Part shown: piece after piece, positions 35,220 through 48,364 of the stretch
Layout of the letters: every line of letters starts with the position of its first letter
How positions within the stretch are numbered: the first letter of the stretch is position 1
Assembly: GCA_903813345.2 (NCBI GenBank)
Contig: CAIIXF020000010.1
Location: 5,511,169 to 5,575,168 of the forward strand
Direction of reading: 5' to 3'
Length of the DNA stretch: 64,000 nt
From: Owenia fusiformis
Lineage: Eukaryota > Annelida > Polychaeta > Sabellida > Oweniidae
Position numbers and translations under genes: made by a program
Notes under the pieces: generated by a model
What the model was told of the DNA's origin: nothing
The model's database searches: none
What the model saw: the letters and a program-made list of their open reading frames with translations, nothing else

Positions 35220-37230
35220 ACCATTTTTCACCAAGTTCTCAGCGGTATCCTAAATCATTTTAGTATTGTACATGTTATATTTCATTATTCATATACGTAT
35301 ACATGTATGTTGTAATTTTCTGTCATAAAAACAAGCGTCGCCTCATGTACTCATATACTTCTTACCTTATTTAGAAAATATAATTTTAGTTATTTCTTAT
35401 TGAAATGTTATTTTGAAGTCTAAAAGTAAGCTATTTCCTTGCTTGTTACAAAGTCTCACATTTAAAAACAGGCACAAGAATTACCCATTTCAATGATTTT
35501 TATTATTAAATGATTGTAATATCTGATGTGTAATGATATGGAACTGTCACAGATCATAATTGTTTGTTATTATTATGCTTTGAATTCACTTTTATATGTT
35601 ATGAACAATTTCAATGAAACTTTTAAATCTGAAATCTGTTAAAAGAAAGTCGAAAATCAATAACTTCTTACCTTGTTTTGTTAGATATAAGTAGATTTAA
35701 TGAAGGTATCAATTCCTTGCTCTTAATCCAGAAGTTGACCAAAGTTGATTCAAACTAAATCTGTATAAATGTTGTAAATCATAGACTTGTAAAAACTCTT
35801 ATTTAAGATCTAATATTTAATTTCCCGATGTTGCATGTATACTTTGTTTTAGTCTACATTAGTAAATCCATTTCATTTATCATAAATAGAATGTAATACT
35901 GCAGTGAGTAGAGTCTAATTGTTATTGTTTCTTCTGCATTGGTATATTTCCAATTTGTGCTTATAGCCGTAAACCTTTCTCCAGCTAAATCTGCCTGATT
36001 GCACCATTAGCAATATATTGGACTTCGGGGCTCATTTGATTGGCTAGTTGCAACTCCAGCATTTCATCTTGCATCTTCCTTATTATTAATTTGAATGTTT
36101 TTTCCGTTGATTCCGAGTTGATTATTATTTACTCCGCTAAGTTTGCCTTTAGCTGCAGAATAATATTCTAGAAATCATGAATATTCTGTTATGTTATGTT
36201 CCAATTGTGTATTAGTTTCTATTAGAACATATGCCAATAGATGAAAAATCTATGTTAGATTGGCATGTAAATCATTATTATTCTTGTTTTAATGCAGTGT
36301 TGGCTCAGTGTGAATTTTCAAACTTGGAGGTATTGCTTGCGTGTAACTGCATGGTCACTTAATAGATATACTAATATACATGTATTTGCACTGTGCCAAT
36401 ATTAGTTCAGGCACTATATGTCATGTGGACCATTTCATGTTTTTTATTTTTTTATATAATTTTTTATTTATTTCAGTCAACACAGTTATATTTACCAGAA
36501 GTTGCAGTCAACACAGCTACATATACCAGAAGTGGTGACATATTGTTATATGTATATCTTATATATCATGATGGAGCATTGCTGTATTGCCATCGTTAAT
36601 GTAATAGTTTAATATCTTATGATTAAATTCATGGAAAGTAAAATACATCATTCCACCTTAATATTCATCTTCACAGTATTCACCTTCATAATTTCACCTT
36701 CACATAATCAGAAACGTAATTTAAAATTTCTGCCATTCTCAAAGCTAATTATGCTTTTTTGACCAGTAATTTTAAACCATCTACCTCCTAATGTACTTCT
36801 ACCTCCCAAGGTCTGTCTCATATATTTATGTTAAGCATTCAAATAAAGTGGTATAGCAATAGCTGAACTATTAAGAATGTGGTATAGTTGGTTTATAATC
36901 TGACAGAATAGAGAAAACATAGATTACTTAATGCCACTATGTTTTGACAGCACAAGTTAAGCATATTAAAATTGGATGCATAGTATTTTTGCAAATCAAG
37001 TAGTTTTGGAAATCTGAATTCAATAATTTATTTCCTTTGTAATTTGTTGTTTTGAGACTCTCCGTATTGTTATCTCAATTAATCTGTTATTAAGCTTTAA
37101 GATTGCTTAGATCCTTCTCTATTGATCCCTCTAATCATAATTATTATCATGATATATAGTATAATAAGATTGACCCTACGTAATAACCAATATATATCAT
37201 GTTTATTGTATACAACTCGTATATTTATAA
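35220..37230. other. AT-rich non-coding stretch
   Basis: Contains a 31-bp duplication at 36475-36535 (CAGTCAACACAGTTATATTT type) behind a good acceptor, open in all three frames and without a clear donor. Confidence 0.4.
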
Positions 37231-37397
37231 TGGTGATCCACTCGATTACGTTGGTTACCAAAAACGGTAACAAAATGTCGGAAGGTCAAAGATACGATTT
37301 TTCTTTTTTCCTTATTTCACGCGTTGTAGGCAGAATCCCCACGACATTTTTTCACACAAACGTGTTTCGGTAACCAGCGTACTCAAGTGGATCACCA
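37231..37397. mobile_element. ~167-bp MITE-like element
   Basis: Ends TGGTGATCCACTCGATTACG and CGTACTCAAGTGGATCACCA are inverted, followed inward by GGTTACC / GGTAACC. TSD not clear. Confidence 0.65.
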
Positions 37398-38689
37398 GTG
37401 TATCATAAGTACACTGCTCATCAATTTTTTTGATATTTCCAGGTCGTCTTTTGTTCCATACTGTGTGATGTAATTCTTTTATTAAATTGTTGAGTCTCGT
37501 TGTTATCAGTCAAATGACTGGTTTAAGCGCTAAAACATGTCCAATAGAACCCTTTCTCCTTATTCGGGCATTGTTCCTTAAATGTCCTAATTGTTTATGA
37601 GATTCTTCAAGAAAGAAGCATGTGAATAATGAGGGGTCACTGTTCTGTTCCTTTCTAGTTAAAACAGAAACATGAGATGAGTATCAAGCTGGAGTATAGC
37701 AACCTTTCAGGGAGAATTTACTACAAAACAAAGCAGGTGAAAAACATCATCAATCAATTCGCCTCATCAATTCCTGATCAGCAATAGATCCTTTGTTCTA
37801 ATGATTTCTGATGAGAGATAAGATTGATTTATTACGTTATCCAGTATGGTGTTTACACTTGAAAATTGCATTGCGTAACAATGTGATAAGGCAACTCTTC
37901 TTACTTAGGGAGATACAATTGTTATCGAGAGCAACAGGATCAGATTTAAAGAATAACCTTTTCAAAAATTCTATCACGTATAGAATATTTTCCCCATATC
38001 ATTTTTATTGCACAATAGGATCGTAATCAAAATCAGTTTTATTCGAGGAGCAAGGAAATATTTCAATTCTGGGCAATGTGTAGGGAACAGTCTGCTTTAA
38101 TGTAATCTTGTCTGCATGTTTCCATGTCAGCGTTATAAGAGATTGATCCCACCCCCACAAAAAAGCAATTTTGTAAAATTTGTTGAGAAAACATTCACAA
38201 ATTATAGTCTGAAATGCTTAGAGTGAAATGCTTAGAATATACCATAATAAATTTTCAGGTTTGAACCCCCGTATCCCCTCGCTTTGCTCGCATTGATGCA
38301 AACAACAAATAATAACACAACCCCCTTGACAACTGCTGGTTACACCCTTGCCCTTGTTATACACGGGGGTAAAGCAGACCCGATGATGCAATGAGCTTGC
38401 TCGGCGGTATCATGAATGTATAACTGGTCTTAATGTATAAGTGTGCTCGGCGGTAGGTTCAAACAACGCTGATCCTCAAAGCATGTGCTCATGGTATATT
38501 CGTGTTTTAACACCCGTGTTATATATCTTATAGCCTGAAATTATCTCCTTATTATCAACTTTTATATTTGATCAATGGGTATCAGTTCTTATATAGGACA
38601 TGTATTATACATCAATTGAAGGCTTGAATGAATGTGCTAAAAATCTGTAAAAAGTTTGATAAAAGGTTTGTCAGAAATTCGCTGCATAC

Positions 38690-38955
38690 AACTACAGTAG
38701 TTTTTAAGTAGAATATCCTTGACCACAAAAAAGTGCTCTACTTGGGAGGTGTTTCACTTACAGAGGTTCATTAACATGGAGTAGATAGATCATGGGACTT
38801 TAAAAACACTGGTCCACTTGTGAGGTATTCCACTTCCAGAGGTGTTCTACTTCCAGAGGTGTTCCACTTCCAGAGGTGTTCCACTTCCAGAGGTGTTCCA
38901 CTTCCAGAGGGGTTCCACTTCCAGAGGTGTTCCACTTCCAGAGGGGTTCTACTGT
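38690..38955. repeat. 17-bp minisatellite within a TACAGTA…TACTGTA repeat
   Basis: Seven to eight copies of TTCCACTTCCAGAGGTG at about 38823-38948, near a TACAGTA at 38694 and a TACTGTA at 38949. Confidence 0.85.
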
Positions 38956-40840
38956 ATAGTCATGCACAGTTGAACAAGGGTGAACTTTGAAATGATTGGT
39001 TATGTCAGCAGTTCAACATAATCATGATATAGTTTTAGATCACAATCTAGAATTGAAGATTATTACTATTAGGTTAAGTTGACCTGAATAAGTAGTTTGT
39101 CATGTTAAATGCTCATTGATTTGATTTTACTTTGAAATTTATTACACGAAGATCAAGTATTTGCATTTTTGTGTAATTTCATTGATAGATATACAATGTA
39201 GAGATCATTCTGTTGATTGGAATTTTTTTCTATTTGCTCTTATTTCTGTAATGGGACATAATTTTGATCACGTTACATGGTGTTTGGTTTCTTTAGGATT
39301 GCATGTAGGAACAATTTTGTATTACATTAATTTAACCCCTCAGACTGTTCCGATATTTTCCAATAAAATTGAAATATATTCTTTATCATAAGACTTATTG
39401 CCAATTATAATACAGTACTATACATATTTTATATTGAGAAACAAGAGGCTAGAGCAGAATTGTCATTACATGTTTCAAAATGATCTATTACATGTGTCGC
39501 TCAGAATGTGTCTCTAAAGACTCATTCTGTGTCTCTTAAACTTCCATATAAATTCAACTTCTATTTCCAGGGATTGAATTAGTGAGAAACAAGGTTCTGT
39601 GTTTTATCTATAAAGATATTTAATGAAGTTCACAATATTTATAAAAAACACTTTATATAATACCAATCTTTATGACTAATTGATCATGGAGCACATCCTC
39701 AAGGTAAAACAAATATATAAATAAAAGATGATTCCATATATTATTGATAAATTCACCTGAGGCAGTGCATTTGAAGGAAATCATGTAAGGAAACAGACTG
39801 TTTATCAATACAAAAAGATCAATTGTCTCGTCTGCAATGTTTGGAATTCTTTGATTTATCAATGAAAGGTCGAACAAATTTTTTGAAAAAGCTTGATGAT
39901 TTAACTTGGGAATTAAGAATGCAGCATTTTAGCTCAGAGGGTGTCGTAAGATACCTATTTTAAGGTCAATAATTTCTCAGGTTTTATTTGTATTTATTTT
40001 TTATGGAGGGAGAGAGAGGGGGGTATTGACATTTGAACCATTGACTATAATTAATAAAATCAGGATTTACTTTCTTCTGTCAAACACGTTCAAGTTTTTT
40101 GGCTTGTCGCACTTGTTGTACCCCTGCAGAATGAATCGAAAAATAGAAACGAAAATTTATCGTAACCATCAGCCATGTTTCAAAATAAAAAACAAGAACA
40201 GCCAGACACCAAATATGTTTTTTGTCTAACCAAAGCCCAAAAGGATAAAGTTTTACATCCTAGACTATCCCTTATGTCTAATGGAAGACTACTTTATCCA
40301 GAAAACTCAAATCACAAGCCTCATCCATCAAACGATCGCAATTTGAATGTGTGACATCACTCTTTGGTTATCGCAGCCTTATTCATCAAATATTGCAGTC
40401 AATCTCCAGGACTTGTAATTAGACTACTCTTGACCGAACTTGTGACGCATATATGATGCATATCATCATTACCTAAAGGGCTAACAGCTGTCATTATTGT
40501 CTTTTATTATAACTCTAATATTTTCAATTTACAATGATATGTTAGTTACACATAAACATTACATTATTATGTCACCACCAAAAGTGGATAGATTTAAGAC
40601 ATTTCAGATCACTTATCTTTCCCTGAGTTAAATGCTACGATAATTACATTTTAAACTGAGATATCAAGTGATAGTGAGTAGTTGATGAAAAGTCAATCTC
40701 TTAGTCATATCGAAATGTAAGAATATCAGACATTTTTTCAGTTTTGTAGAGACTTATTAGAATGAGCATGACTATAATGGTATATTTTAGACATCTGATG
40801 GATCACAAATTGTGAACAAAAAGAAGACAAATCATTTATT
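38956..40840. other. AT-rich non-coding stretch
   Basis: No gene recognised. Short open frames (39161-39391, 39653-39877, 40026-40229) have no domain, splice or codon support. Confidence 0.4.
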
Positions 40841-40844
40841 GTAA

Positions 40845-42470
40845 GTCTCTTTCTGGTTCATATATATTGATACCTAATATTAATGTGAGTCTCTTTCTGG
40901 TTCAAAGAATATTGAGAATTAAGGGACACTTTATTAATGTTAGTCTTTCTGGTTCAAAGAATATTGAGAATTAAGGGACACTTTATTAATGTTAGTCTCT
41001 TTCTGGTTCATAGAATATTGAGAATTAAGGGACACCTTATTAATGTTAGTCTCTTTCTCATTCATAAATATTGAGAATTAAGGGACACCTTATTAATGTT
41101 AGTCTCTTTCTGGTTCATAAATATTGAGAATTAAGAGACACATTAGTAATGTTAGTCTCTTTTGGTACATAAATATTGAGAATTAAGGGATACCTTATTA
41201 ATGTTCGTCTCTTTCTGGTTCAAAGAATATTGAGAATTAAGGGACACCTTATTAATGTTAGTCTCTTTCTGGTTCATAAATATTCAGAATTAAGGGACAC
41301 CTTATTAATGTTAGTCTCTTTCTGGTTCATAGATATTGATAATTAAGGGACACCTTATTAATGTTAGTCTCTTTCTGGTTCATAGATATTGAGAATTAAG
41401 AGACACCTTATTAATGTTAGTCTCTTTCTGGTTCATAGATATTGATAATTAAGGGACACCTTATTAATGTTAGTCTCTTTCTGGTTCATAGATATTGATA
41501 ATTAAGGGACACCTTATTAATGTATTAATGTTAGTCTCTTTCTGGATCATAGATATTGATAATTAAGGGACACCTTATTAATGTTAGTCTCTTTCTGGTT
41601 CAAAGAATATTCAGAATTAAGGGACACCTCAATATTAATGTTAGTCTCTTTTGGTACATAAATATTGATAATTAAGGGACACCTTATTAATGTTAGTCTC
41701 TTTTGGTTCAAAGAATATTGATTATTAAGGGACACCTCAATATTAATGTTAGTCTCTTTCTGGTTCAAAGAATATTGAGAATTAAGGGACACCTCAATAT
41801 TAATGTTAGTCTCTTTCTGGTTCATAGATATTGATAATTAAGGGACACCTTATTAATGTTAGTCTCTTTCTGGTTCATAGAATATTGATAATTAAGGGAC
41901 ACCTCAATATTAATGTTAGTCTCTTTCTGGTTCAAAGAATATTGAGAATTAAGGGACACCTTATTAATGTTAGTCTTTTTGGTTCATAGATATTGATAAT
42001 TAAGGGACACCTTATTAATGTTAGTCTCTTTCTGGTTCATAGAATATTGATAATTAAGGGACACCTCAATATTAATGTTAGTCTCTTTCTGGTTCAAAGA
42101 ATATTGAGAATTAAGGGACACCTTATTAATGTTAGTCTTTTTGGTTCATAGATATTGATAATTAAGGGACACCTTATTAATGTTAGTCTCTTTCTGGTTC
42201 ATAGAATATTGATAATTAAGGGACACCTCAATATTAATGTTAGTCTCTTTCTGGTTCAAAGAATATTGAGAATTAAGGGACACCTTATTAATGTTAGTCT
42301 TTTTGGTTCATAGATATTGATAATTAAGGGACGCCTTATTAATGTTGGTCTCTTTTGGTTCATAAATATTCAGAATTAAGGGATACCTCATTAATGTTAG
42401 TCTGTTTCTGGTTCATAACTATTGAGAATTAAGGGGCATCTTATTCTTGATTTTAGTCTCTTTATGGTTC
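40845..42470. repeat. 53-bp minisatellite, about 30 copies, with 162-bp higher-order units
   Basis: Unit starts GTTAGTCTCTTTCTGGTTCA and ends AAGGGACACCTTATTAAT. Variants differ by TCAATATTAAT/TTATTAAT, AAAGAATATT/ATAGATATT and loss of TCTC. From about 41820 to 42300 three variants recur in fixed order (the TAGTCTTTTTGG marker at 41971, 42133 and 42295), giving a 162-bp higher-order repeat. A 92-codon minus frame inside is a shadow. Confidence 0.95.
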
Positions 42471-43119
42471 ATGAAAGTCTCTTTCCTAAAAAGAAAATCC
42501 CCTAGAAAAATCTTAAATGTAAAAGTTACATTTTTTGATGTCTATCTTTGTTTCTTACTTATTTGTTTGTAGAGTTAAGAGCACCCTTTGGTATTAAATG
42601 TTAAGATACTAATGCTTTTAATCTTGGCATGTCTGATATGTAACAGTCAATTGTTTCCCTCTTTTTTTTTAAATGTTACATTTTTCAAGTTGACTTTGAC
42701 TGCAGTCTTGATTCATTATACACCTTGTAGTAAAACCATAGACACTAATTTTATAATATGACTCGTTTTAAGATTATTTCATGTATTTTTATTGAAACGG
42801 TATGTGTATTTAGTATCTAGCTGCTATCAATGATTGTGGTATTTAACTTGACGAAAAAATATAGATGAATGTTCATTTCATTATTATATCATAAAACATG
42901 TTTCATTGAAATGATAAAGTAATGAGACAAGTATATCGATAGACAATTGTTTATGCTCTTTAATCTACGATACCCACAGTTTTTTTGTTTTCCCGCTAAT
43001 GGCATCATAGATTTTATATGAATTGTATCATTTATAATGATATCGTATCCCTTGATACTGAACTAAATCAAACTAAAATAGAGAAATATTGAATCTATAT
43101 CAACCTCTCTTCCCTCTAG

Positions 43120-43190
43120 AGCTATTTTAAAGCACCCAGGTAATTTACAATTCAAGATAGAATCTTCAAAATATTTTCTTGATTTACTAG
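43120..43190 (+). CDS. Candidate exon, plus-strand gene
   Basis: Excellent acceptor (CTCTCTTCCCTCTAG) and good donor (TAG|GTAAGG). Only one frame is open throughout: AILKHPGNLQFKIESSKYFL then DLL, entered after a first single base, which is the phase left by the exon at 18977-19044. That would need a 24-kb intron enclosing the antisense GPCR. A shorter exon ending at CCCAG|GTAATT is also possible. Confidence 0.35.
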
Positions 43191-43404
43191 GTAAGGAGTT
43201 TCGGGTTAGAGTACCCCGACTCTGTTATCAAGAACTTGGATCTATTTATTCTGTTACTCCCTGGGGTGAATCAGTTAGTTGTCATTTGGCTCTAGCTCTC
43301 AATTCGATCAATTTTATTTTCATTTGACAATCAACATTGACATTGGATTTCTACATGGTGAGTTGGCAATAAAAAGATTAATTATTATCAAGAAACTCTT
43401 CTGT

Positions 43405-43730
43405 GTTAGCTATTAACTATAATACTTATACACAGTTCTATTGACTATAAATTATAATATTTACCATTTAACACTATTGACTATAAACAATAATATTTAT
43501 ACTGCAAGAAAGGTCTTTGACTTTAAACAATGATAATTGACTGAAACATTGGTTTTTGACTTTAAACTATAATAGTAACAAATCTGGAACAATAGTATTT
43601 GATTTTAAATGATATATGATAATTATGATAATTATCCCGGAACAATGGTCTTTAACTATAAACTATAATATTAACCCTGGAACAATGGTCTTTGACTATA
43701 AATTATGATAATTTACTGAAAGGGGGAAAT
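43405..43730. repeat. Degenerate TTGACTATAAACTATAATA repeat
   Basis: Six to eight loose copies of TTTGACTATAAACTATAATA at irregular spacing. Confidence 0.65.
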
Positions 43731-43794
43731 TTTTTTGGCAATCGCACCCCCTGACTGAAAGCTGGCTATGCCCCTGATGCCACCTTATAAATAT

Positions 43795-44620
43795 ATATAC
43801 AGGTCATCATGTAAATATCTACATAGGTCATCATGTAAATATATTTTCAGGTCACCATGTAAATATCTATTTAGGCCACCATGTTAGTATCTGTAGAGGT
43901 CACCAATTAAATGTGAATACATGCCACTATTCAAATATCTACACAACCTTAAAGGAATATTTCTTGCCAAACCATCTCTCTCCTCATATGGTAGCTATAA
44001 CCATATATATGCTAGCCATGTTTAGCAAAACACGCAAAAATGTTTTGATATGGTCAAATTTTATCACTTAGAAATGTGATGCTCAATTCCAGTAAGCTGC
44101 CATCTTTTAAAATTTCACACAGGAAGTGATGTCATCTACTCTCAACTTTGCATATAGCATTAGGTGAGGAGCTATTTAAAATTATAAAACCAGCTAAATA
44201 TTCTTTTTCAACTTTGTATCTTATTTAATCCTTCTGAAAATCTCTTCTTTTATTCTAAGTTGACAAGCCCTGAAAATATTTTTGCACAGAAAGTAATGAT
44301 CACTTGTCTAGAAGTGATTTTGTGCTACTTTCCTATACTGTTATGGGCAAGGAGATAGAAGTTGAGAGTTGATGACATCACTTCCTGCAAGAAATCTTAA
44401 AAGATGGCAGCTCACTGGAAATAAGCACTAGATTTTTAGATGATCAATATTGACCATATTAAAATATTTTCCCATGTTTTGCTAAATATGGAAACTATAT
44501 ATATGATTATAGCTACCATATCAAGAGAGAAAGGGTCTGGCAAGGAAAATTCCTTTAACAAGGTCACCATGTAAATATCTATACAGGTCACCATGTAAAT
44601 ATCTATAAAAATGACAAACC
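43795..44620. repeat. GGTCACCATGTAAATATCTA minisatellite split by an insertion
   Basis: About six diverged copies (spacing about 28 bp) at 43795-43950 and two at 44560-44615. The TTAA-flanked element at 43953-44554 interrupts the array. Confidence 0.88.
43953..44554. mobile_element. 602-bp foldback element with TTAA target duplication
   Basis: Ends AGGAATATTTCTTGCCA and GGCAAGGAAAATTCCT; TTAA at 43949-43952 and 44555-44558. Arms mirror over about 230 bp (AGCTGCCATCTTTTAAAATT left; AAGATGGCAGCT right). TTAA points to piggyBac- or Kolobok-type mobilisation. Confidence 0.85.
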
Positions 44621-45930
44621 TGTAAATCAGGCTAATAATGAAATTAAACCTGTACGAAACCCAGACATTCTATTAGTTGGTATTTGTTTTAGCTACTGGA
44701 TAGTAGAAGTCAATTCATCGAAGATTTAAATCAAGATAATAGATGCTTCCGCCATACTTAAAACTGCACTTGTGCTAAGAGTGAATGTCTAAAATCAAAG
44801 TGTAACAGATCTATTTGGCAAGAAATAGGGTGTAAAAAAGAAGAAAAAAATTAAACATTTATTTTACTTGATTTTACAAAATAATTTTAGAATGGTGTGG
44901 TATTCAGTTCCATGAATGAATTCCTTAGCACAGGATTTCTTTCTTGTGTTTTAAAACCCTAACCATATACAATTATCAGATGCATTACCTTGCAGTTATC
45001 TTTGAAGTTCATATGACCAAACAGAGGTTACATGTAGTTTCTAGGGGGAGTTCTAATGTGGGAAGCCAAAATACAGGATTTTGATTTATTTACTTGACTC
45101 TTTATCTTTAACATATTTTGAAATCCAACGATTTGGTTTGTTATTTACCCTGAAGGAATGCAGGAAAGTGCCATTAACACATGTATACAAGTACCTGTTA
45201 CAAATGTATTGAGTGAAATACCAGATAGTAGCTGATAATACACCATCAATAATCATTACAAAATCACACTGGAACTATCTGCTAGCTCTGGAGATGATAG
45301 TTCACTGATCCTTGTTGTTGGATCACTGAAGCCTGTCAAGTTCTCACTTGGAATGTCCTTCAGTCAGTTCACTGGATTATCTGCTTTCTCTGGAGGTCAG
45401 TTTGGTCACTGAACCATGGTGCTTGATGAACCCTAAATATAGTTTACTAGGCCAGGGTTAAGTATAAAATTACGATGAATTTGAAAGAAATTCACATTCA
45501 TCTTCTTTGGATATGATACAATGAAACCTGTATATCCTAACACCTCTCTAATCCGAACACCTCTCAATTTGAACACTTTTTCTTGGTGCTTTTGTTACCT
45601 CCCATTGACTCAGAAGTTTATAAAACCTTGAAATGTGAACACCTGCTAATCTAAACACTTTTTGCCAGTGTCAGAGGCGTTAGGATTAAACATGTTTCAC
45701 CATATACCAATAATCTAATTCAAAAGACAACTTTGTCAAATCTTGGCCCAAGGGCCAATGATGTCACATATTGCCCATGTCAATATGGTAAAATGTAAGC
45801 CTTCTAAACAGATACTAATACCCTGAGCACATGTCTCGCAAGGTGGTGATAATAACGTATAGGTGGAACATTTAGAAGGGCAACATTTAGAAATAACTAG
45901 AAACACCTCATGAAGTAAAATTTGATAATT
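44621..45930. other. AT-rich stretch with a small local duplication
   Basis: At 45268-45420 ACTGGAACTATCTGCTAGCT and ACTGGATTATCTGCTTTCTC are related halves; a frame open from 45237 to 45411 (…GDDSSLILVVGSLKPV…) ends before GGA G|GTCAGT, but lacks a good acceptor. 45520-45700 has a CCGAACACCTCTC repeat; 45735-45870 ends in GCAAGGTGGTGATAATAA, a family also at 52190-52270. Confidence 0.4.
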
Positions 45931-45934
45931 GTCT

Positions 45935-46200
45935 CATCAAATGAATGCCTCCGTCTATATATCTGTCTGTCCAGGTGATAACTCAAATACCGCTGGCCTG
46001 ATTTTGTCCATATTTAATACACATGTGCCCTATGTCAGTAGAAGTTCTGCTCGAAAGTCGATTTTCAAAATGGCTACTCGTTTTAAGCCATCTTGGAAAA
46101 TGGCGGCTATTTTACGATTTTTGCTATGACTACAAAAGTAGTGGAGCAATTTCGTTCATATGTTTTAATATTTGATATGATTTGAAAAATAACATATTAT
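45935..46200. repeat. Dispersed repeat, GTCTGTCC…ATAACTCAAATACC type
   Basis: Shares GATAACTCAAATACC and GTAGAAGTTCTGCTCGAAAG with 50750-50940. The hAT-like element at 46276 starts shortly downstream. Confidence 0.75.
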
Positions 46201-46275
46201 TATTTTACACATATTATTTGATACTCATCACCCAATTCCTGTTTTATTCTAATTTAAACCTTGTTATATTATAAG

Positions 46276-47756
46276 TAGTGCTTGCAACGGTAATGGATCT
46301 CACTGCCGGTAAATTTCACCTCCATTACCTTACCGTTACCGATCATCGTTGATACTGATAATGTTCCTAAAAATAGTAAAATCCCGGGGAAAAACCTGAA
46401 AGTGAAACTAAAATATTTCGAAAAATCCTTAAAGGCCCCATGTAAAGTTTAAATCACTTTGGCTTATATTGTAGTCTTACCCCATGTTATCAAAGTGTGA
46501 TATGTGAAACTTTTTTTTTAAATTTCAAAAAGTGGTTTTTGATAGACTTTTTGTTCCAAAATTTGTGAATTTATTTAAAACCAACTTTTAGAGATCACTC
46601 ATATCTTCTAATTAGCCACAATTCATACCAATGCATAGCATTCATCCTCCCATGTTTTTTGCCGAAAAAATTAAGAAAATCGGTTGATAAACAAGCGAGA
46701 AATGAACTTATCAGTGCATGAAAATGGTTCTGAGAAAAATTCATTTCAAAATTTTAGTTCTCATAGAAACCAATGGTACAATGATATCTAAAACATAATT
46801 TATTCTTCTTTTTAACATGGTTAGACAATCAACATTGGTTTTTTATGAAAGTCTAGCATATTTAGAAAAGATTGACATCGAAAAAAAAATTTCAATTTTT
46901 TTCAAAAAGTTTTTGTTACCTTAGTGACATCACTAATGTTTCAAAATATTTTTGATATGCTAAACATTGAAGTTACTCATTAAATATGGAATTTTATTAT
47001 TGAAATAGTGTGTCCTTTGTTCAATCTTAGCATTGGTGTTAAAAAGATAATCTTTTTTGAAATGCATTAAGAAATATTTGATGATTAAGAAATTTCAACT
47101 TTTTTTGAAAAATGGCGGGAAATTTGAATATTTGAGAAATGAAATGCTCACAACTTTTTTTTCAAAAATTTTTTTTTGTTCAAAAATCTCTAAAATCACT
47201 TTTTAAGTCCTGACAAATAGGAAATGAATGATAAAAAAATATTTTCAAACTTTAGACGGGGACTTTAACGAAGCCGATTTCTCAGCTTGATTTCCCGCTC
47301 ACATCAACTACAGTGGATATATTGTATCATCGTGTATCTCGTGTGTGATTGTGTATTGTTAGGAAGTCTTTGAATGATAATATAAAGTGAATTCGATCAA
47401 AATTGATCAAACTATTTGTTTTTGTTTTTACTTCACCGAAATATCATGTCACGTGATTTGTTAATCTCGCGGCATGGGAGATGATTGACAGAAGTGGGTG
47501 GGGTTTTGCTTATCCATCCGCCTTTTACGAATCCTTTGCAGTTGATTGACAGATTAGCTCTTCAAATGTGGAGATTGAAATATACATGATTGATAAAATA
47601 TTCTTAAACGAACATTGTTTCGTAAATTTGACAATGGATCGCAATGCCAATCATCATGTTGCAGCAGCATGGCGATTATCGGCAATGGATTTTATTACCG
47701 GCAATTGAGAGTATCTACTGCCGCTGCCGACAACCCGTCATTACCGTAAGGCACTA
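46276..47756. mobile_element. 1481-bp hAT-like element with a nested TTAA element
   Basis: Ends TAGTGCTTGCAACGGTAATG and CATTACCGTAAGGCACTA; 8-bp TSD ATTATAAG at 46268-46275 and 47757-47764. Without the insertion at 46433-47264 the host is about 645 bp and non-coding. Confidence 0.93.
46433..47264. mobile_element. 832-bp TTAA-flanked element, copy 1
   Basis: Ends AGGCCCCATGTAAAGTTT and AAACTTTAGACGGGGACT; TTAA at 46429-46432 and 47265-47268. Mostly AT-rich with A/T runs, no transposase. Confidence 0.9.
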
Positions 47757-47764
47757 ATTATAAG

Positions 47765-48360
47765 ATATTGAGTTTCTTAAAAAAACACGAAAATAGTTTT
47801 CATTGTTTTAAGAATGCAGCTGAGTTTTCAATAAAACATACCTACGTATATCTATCTGCTAAAATAGCAATAGACAGAAATACATGCATTTGGAGACTGC
47901 TCTCAGTATGATATATCATAATAAACCATCTCCTAACAGATAAGATGAAATATCACTGCAAATTAGATTATAACTGCATATGATATCAGATAATTGTATT
48001 ATTGATAGATAGGATAACAAAGATGCACTTTCCACATTTATCTTTATAACCAATTATAAACACTTTATTTTCTACCAATTTATTATGAGTTAGATTTTAG
48101 AGGCTCAATATTCTGTCAATTAAATCAATTAGATCGAGCTAACAATATTCAGTTGAGTTCTTCTGTTTGGATTATCAGTGAATATTGACAAAGATTGGAT
48201 GCAAATGGCTGATTTAATTGAGATATAATTCACTTATAAAATGTAGACATTTTGGAACCTGTTTATTAGAAAATAGAAAAGAAAACAGTTGATTTGTTAT
48301 CATCCTTGTAGAAATTAAATCAAGCTATCATTGAGGTCAAGGATACAAAAACAACATTTT
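47765..48360. other. AT-rich non-coding stretch
   Basis: No gene or element supported. Confidence 0.4.
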
Positions 48361-48364
48361 ATAA

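Noticed and set aside
36393-36599. Open frame with STQLYLPEVAVNTATYTRSG behind a strong acceptor
   Set aside because: Arises from a 31-bp tandem duplication open in all three frames; no good donor.
41547-41825. 92-codon minus-strand open frame with repeated NQKETNINIEVSLN
   Set aside because: It is the translation of the 53-bp minisatellite; frame shifts with unit variants and no start or splice context.
40845-42470. CRISPR-like array
   Set aside because: Contiguous monomers without unique spacers in a eukaryotic genome: a minisatellite.
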